Assembly (NCBI GenBank): GCA_002347025.1
Contig: DEAE01000005.1
Span: forward strand, 5,739 to 69,738
DNA from: Acidobacteria bacterium UBA2990
GTDB taxonomy: Bacteria > Acidobacteriota > Vicinamibacteria > Vicinamibacterales > UBA8438
Length of the DNA: 64,000 bases
Direction of reading: 5' to 3'
Positions 60,674-64,000 of this stretch are shown piece after piece. A program made the translations under genes and the position numbers. The notes below the pieces were generated by a model. It was not told the DNA's origin. It worked only from the letters and a program-made list of their open reading frames with translations, and ran no database searches. Every line of letters begins with the position of its first letter. Positions within the stretch are counted from its first letter, which is position 1.

Positions 60674-61252
60674 CTATTGCATGCTGATCGACACTATAAC
60701 TACCGGTACAGCCGGTACATCACTGTATGCCCCTCGGCGGCCAGTTGAAACGTTCTCTATGTCGTCCACCACATCGGTGCCGTCGGTCACCCGCCCGAAA
60801 ACAGCATATCCGTACTCCGCCGGGCTAGTGCCGCGGTTGTTGAGAAAACCGTTATCGGGTCCGGTATTGATGAAGAATTGGGAAGTGGCACTATTGACTA
60901 CGTTCGTTCTCGCCATCGCTAGCGTGTAGCGGTCATTCGTCAACCCATTGGTAGCTTCGTTTTCAATAGGGGCTCGTGTAGGCTTCTGTTCCATGCCAGA
61001 CGTGAAGCCGCCACCCTGAATCATGAAACCCTTGATAACCCGGTGGAACACCGTCCCGGCGTAATGGCCGCTTTCCACATATTCAAGGAAGTTTGCTACC
61101 GATATTGGGGCGTTCTCTTGGTCGAGTTCTACCGTGATGTTGCCCAAACTGGTTTCTATCAGCACACTTGGGTTGTCTTGGGCTGCGGCATTCGAACCAG
61201 CTAAGGCGATTGTGCCGGCGACTGTGAGGAAGACGAGAGAGCGAATTGTCAT
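60674..61252 (-). CDS. Exported peptidylprolyl isomerase (cyclophilin)
   Basis: From ATG 61252, with AAGGAG seven bases upstream, this is 192 residues with a signal peptide (residues 1-24, ending 'NAAAQ'). The cyclophilin core is complete: 'VLIETSLGNITVELDQENAPISVANFLEYVESGHYAGTVFHRVIKGFMIQGGGF', 'AMARTNVVNSATSQFFINTG' and 'YAVFGRVTDGTDVVDDIENV'. The catalytic Arg in 'FHRVI' and the substrate-binding 'QFFIN' are kept. It catalyses cis-trans proline isomerisation during periplasmic protein folding. It seems to be a single-gene unit. Confidence 0.92.
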   Translation of the reverse strand: MTIRSLVFLTVAGTIALAGSNAAAQDNPSVLIETSLGNITVELDQENAPISVANFLEYVESGHYAGTVFHRVIKGFMIQGGGFTSGMEQKPTRAPIENEATNGLTNDRYTLAMARTNVVNSATSQFFINTGPDNGFLNNRGTSPAEYGYAVFGRVTDGTDVVDDIENVSTGRRGAYSDVPAVPVVIVSISMQ

Positions 61253-61560
61253 AGCAGAACTCCTTATAATGTCGAGCAGCCGATTCCCGAGAATCATGAT
61301 CTGGTATCGTTAAGTTACAGCCAGCGCATCAGTGGCTTACATTGGCGTAGGCTTCTAAGCATCAGGGATGCCTACTGCCACGCTAGAACCCGAGTATGCA
61401 TAATTATGCGATGCCCTGTCCACTGCTAGTTCGATTATGTTTAGCTGTTCGAGGAGAGGAGTTGCAAACGATGGATTTTACGAAGGCGTGACCCTGATGT
61501 TGGGGTGGCTCTGGATTCAAGCATCTTAATTTTGTATATGGATAGCGAGCCTATAGTCTC
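61253..61560. other. Intergenic stretch with a minimal ORF and strong ribosome binding site
   Basis: These 308 bases separate the divergent cyclophilin and DUF349 genes. At 61471-61491 there is a six-codon frame (ATG to TGA) preceded by AGGAGAGGAG, a near-ideal ribosome binding site. It ends 69 bases before the DUF349 start and could be a leader peptide or chance. No tRNA or other known RNA was recognised. Confidence 0.3.
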
Positions 61561-64000
61561 ATGAATTTGCTCGACCGACTCCGTGGACAACCCGATTGGC
61601 AGCATGCTGACCCTGCGGTGCGGGCTTCAGCTGTGGATGGCCTTGATGATGATGCTCAAGATTTGTTTGAGGCCATTGCCACTGAGGACGCTGATGCTAG
61701 TGTGCGGTTGGCAGCTGTTGCTAGGTTGTCAGCTCCGGCAGTGATCCTTCGAGTGGCTGAGAATGATCAAGATGAGCGGGTCCGCAGAGAAGCTGCGCTG
61801 ATCTTGCGTGAATTGTTTATTGAAGCTACCGATGTCGATGAGGTCGGGGCCGCGTTGTCTGGATTGTCCGATGAGCGCGACTTGACAGATGTTGCACGGG
61901 AAGCTCGTTGTGAAGCCATTAGCCGGATGGCGCTTGAGCAACTCAAATCATCGAAAGCGCTAGGTGCTGTGGCCAGACGGTCCTCGCATCGGTCAGTACG
62001 TGATGCCGCGTTAGCCAGACTCGACGATAGGGATGAGATTGTGGCGGTGGCGGTCAAGAGCGATCATCGGGATATTGCACTGGCTGCGTTTGACAGGCTG
62101 GATCCAGTTTGGCCTCGGGACGAAGTTTTCTTGAAGATGATTGCAGTCCGGTCGAGAACCAAGGCAGTCTCGCGTCGTGCGAAGCTACTGATGGACTCTT
62201 TTTCTAGACAGCCGGCTGCACCCACGGCTGACGAAATCGAGAGTCAGCGGGAGAAATTGTGTGAGCGCCTTGAGGCGTTGGCGCAGCAGCCGAATTGGCA
62301 GGGTGTGAATGAAGGCTTGGCTAAAGCGGAACGTGAATGGCAAGTACTCGATGATCTGCAACGACCTTTGGGATCGACACCGACTCCACCTGGCCAGGGT
62401 AGTAGGCAGGGCGAGCAGCCTCCAGAAAGTTCTGGGGATAAACGCTGGACCCACGCCTTGGAGCTGGTGCATGAGCATCTAGCGCGGCTCGACGTGGCGC
62501 GTGAGGAGGTCGACCGTGGGCGCGATGTTCGTAGAGTGAGCGATGAAGCTCGGGCAGCACTGTGCGAGCGTGTGGCGAAATTGTTGGGCAACGGAGCTCA
62601 AGAACCCGCGACTCGGATGGCCGCGCTAGTTGCAGCGCAGGCTGAGTGGGATGCATTGACTAACGGATCATCTAGTGACGATACGACAGGCCGTGAAGGA
62701 AACTTAGAACTTACCCATCGCTTTGAAGAGTTGGTTGCCTCAGTGAAGAAGCAGGCCGAAATTCAACGGATGGCAATTGAGCAAGCCGGAAGGCTGGGCG
62801 AATTGGCTCAGACCCTCGAGGGCCTCAGTGAGTCGAGCGAGACGGAGGCCCTAACCATTCGTTGGAAGCGATCTCACCAGGAATGGATAGATTGTTTGGA
62901 ATCATTCCCTGCGGCTGAGGTGGGCGACCTTACAGCACGAGTCCAGGCAGCTCAGGCCAAGAGGGATGAGCGTGTAGGCGCGCTACGCGAAGAGCGCCGT
63001 CGGCGAGAGCAGGTGAATCTTGCCAAACAGCAGTCTCGATGCAGTGAGATAGAGCACGCCGTAGCTAGTGAAAGTCTTGAGTTGAGGGAAGCAGAACAAA
63101 AGTTACGCTTAACCCGGTCACTGTTGGGTAACTTGGGGCAGCTCCCGACACGAGACGATCGGGCCAGTTTGACGGCAAGGTTACAGGCGGCGAAGAGTGC
63201 TCTGAATGGTCGATTACGCGAACTCCGAGGTTTGGCTGAGTGGAAACAGTGGGCTAATGTCGGCGTTCAGGCTGCGCTTTGCCAGAGACTTGAAAAGCTA
63301 GCCTCTGTCGATGACGACGTAAATCTAGCGAAGCAATTCAAGGTAATTGTTTCGGAGTGGGGACAGGCGAGTGATATACCCCGTGGGGAGGGCGAGGCGC
63401 TTTGGCAACGCTTCAAGATGGCGCATGATGCAGTTTATGAGCGAGTTCAAGCCCAGCTATCCAGGGATGAGGTGCAGCGCCGAGAAAACATTACCCAGAA
63501 GGCAGCGTTGTGCGAAGAGGCTGAGCGGTTGGTGGAATCCACGGATTGGGTCAAGACAGCACAGCGACTGACAGACCTGCAGGAGCAGTGGAAACAGGTC
63601 GGGGCTGGACCTCAGAAGCAGGAGCGTGAGGTATGGAACCGGTTCCGCGCAGCAACCGGGCGTTTTTTCAAACGCCGTCGTGACGACTTGGTCGAGCGGA
63701 AGCAGGTTTGGACAAAGAACGCGGCGTTGAAAGAAGAATTGTGTGGAAAGGCTGAGGCTCTTACGGAAGAGATGAATCTGGATGCGGCGAAGGCCACCGT
63801 CAGACGTCTCCAGGGAGAATGGAAACAAGTAGGGCCAGTTCGGCGCAGCCGTTCCGACGGGTTGTGGCGAAGATTTCGGGCAGCTTGCGACAACGTCTAT
63901 ACCCGAGCTCAGGAGGCTGTTGACGCACAGTTCACGGCACAGATTTCGGCTCGGGTGTCATTGTGTGAGCGTATTGAACTTTTGACCGGCGGGAAGACTG
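61561..64000 (+). CDS. DUF349-repeat protein (partial, 3' end off the right edge)
   Basis: An open frame of at least 813 codons runs off the right edge without a stop; no stop occurs in the window. The first 200 residues are HEAT-like helical repeats ('AVRASAVDGLDDDAQDLFEAIATEDADASVRLAAVARL'). The rest is long, coiled-coil and rich in Arg and Glu, with repeats typical of DUF349: 'LTDLQEQWKQVGAGPQ', 'VWNRFRAATGRFFKRRRDDL', 'LQGEWKQVGPVRRSRSDGLWRRFRAACDNVYTRAQ'. DUF349 proteins are long helical proteins of uncertain function, perhaps nucleic-acid- or protein-binding. The start at ATG 61561 has no strong ribosome binding site. Confidence 0.85.
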   Translation, partial: MNLLDRLRGQPDWQHADPAVRASAVDGLDDDAQDLFEAIATEDADASVRLAAVARLSAPAVILRVAENDQDERVRREAALILRELFIEATDVDEVGAALSGLSDERDLTDVAREARCEAISRMALEQLKSSKALGAVARRSSHRSVRDAALARLDDRDEIVAVAVKSDHRDIALAAFDRLDPVWPRDEVFLKMIAVRSRTKAVSRRAKLLMDSFSRQPAAPTADEIESQREKLCERLEALAQQPNWQGVNEGLAKAEREWQVLDDLQRPLGSTPTPPGQGSRQGEQPPESSGDKRWTHALELVHEHLARLDVAREEVDRGRDVRRVSDEARAALCERVAKLLGNGAQEPATRMAALVAAQAEWDALTNGSSSDDTTGREGNLELTHRFEELVASVKKQAEIQRMAIEQAGRLGELAQTLEGLSESSETEALTIRWKRSHQEWIDCLESFPAAEVGDLTARVQAAQAKRDERVGALREERRRREQVNLAKQQSRCSEIEHAVASESLELREAEQKLRLTRSLLGNLGQLPTRDDRASLTARLQAAKSALNGRLRELRGLAEWKQWANVGVQAALCQRLEKLASVDDDVNLAKQFKVIVSEWGQASDIPRGEGEALWQRFKMAHDAVYERVQAQLSRDEVQRRENITQKAALCEEAERLVESTDWVKTAQRLTDLQEQWKQVGAGPQKQEREVWNRFRAATGRFFKRRRDDLVERKQVWTKNAALKEELCGKAEALTEEMNLDAAKATVRRLQGEWKQVGPVRRSRSDGLWRRFRAACDNVYTRAQEAVDAQFTAQISARVSLCERIELLTGGKT

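Noticed and set aside
60188..60748. Plus-strand frame over the carrier domain of the fusion gene
   Set aside because: It overlaps a clear coding region and has no recognisable motif or ribosome binding site; it is a shadow.
62185..62656. Minus-strand frames opposite the DUF349 gene
   Set aside because: They lie on the opposite strand of a continuous coding frame with clear DUF349 repeats.

Overview
The window looks like a chromosomal stretch of a Gram-negative, aerobic, free-living bacterium with mid-range GC. The best guess is an Acidobacteriota of the Vicinamibacteria type. Pointers are the many exported PQQ-type beta-propeller proteins, a tricorn-like exported protease followed by a prolyl oligopeptidase, very long FtsX/MacB permeases, and a secreted family whose mature part opens with a 'WGDPNLQGVWDY' motif that is common in that phylum. 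This taxonomic call is inference. No rRNA, tRNA, CRISPR array, insertion sequence or phage gene was recognised.

Layout. 1-5.8 kb: a sulfotransferase cut by the left edge, divergent from cysQ and a DUF4202 gene; then a nucleoside hydrolase, a BASS-type transporter, a DUF6526 protein, a pterin carbinolamine dehydratase and a MOSC protein. 5.9-8.6 kb: an AMP-forming ligase next to an acyl-CoA-reductase-like aldehyde dehydrogenase. 8.7-12.8 kb: a LolD/MacB-like ABC ATPase with a 1131-residue permease. 13-18.4 kb: tricorn-like peptidase and oligopeptidase. 18.4-22.3 kb: two PQQ propellers around the secreted acidobacterial-type protein. 22.3-28 kb: mostly minus-strand small genes (FetB-like permease, DUF2007, NIPSNAP, Nudix, a DUF411/CopG-like protein, PPOX, PlsC, an exported LON-type domain protein).

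28.1-37.3 kb holds a nine-gene minus-strand operon whose junctions overlap or lie within 15 bases. In transcription order it encodes a glycine-cleavage-H-like protein, a CXCC G3E GTPase, a small Cys protein, an 8Fe ferredoxin, a radical SAM enzyme, a DUF116-polyprenyl synthase fusion, an alpha/alpha-barrel protein, a DXDD class II terpene cyclase and a cysteine desulfurase. I read it as an unusual isoprenoid or terpenoid pathway with its own Fe-S or sulfur supply. 37.4-40.4 kb is a TRAP-TAXI transporter. 40.6-43.7 kb holds a PaaK-like ligase, a hotdog thioesterase and an FAD halogenase-like enzyme. 43.8-47.7 kb carries a HemN-like radical SAM protein, a third propeller and an Fe-alcohol dehydrogenase. 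47.9-53.5 kb has an ExeA-like ATPase and topoisomerase IV (parC-parE). 53.6-60.4 kb has a CoA pyrophosphatase, a MATE pump, a Cys/Met PLP enzyme, a GNAT and an ACP-ligase-acyltransferase fusion. 60.7-64 kb has an exported cyclophilin and a large DUF349 protein cut by the right edge.

The most striking observation is the DUF411/CopG-like gene at 24876-25322. It has a good ribosome binding site, a signal peptide and the conserved 'YKSPT' lead-in, but the first cysteine of its CGCC motif is encoded by in-frame TGA, followed at once by a stem-loop that fits the bacterial SECIS rules. This is a candidate selenoprotein that an ordinary gene caller would truncate.
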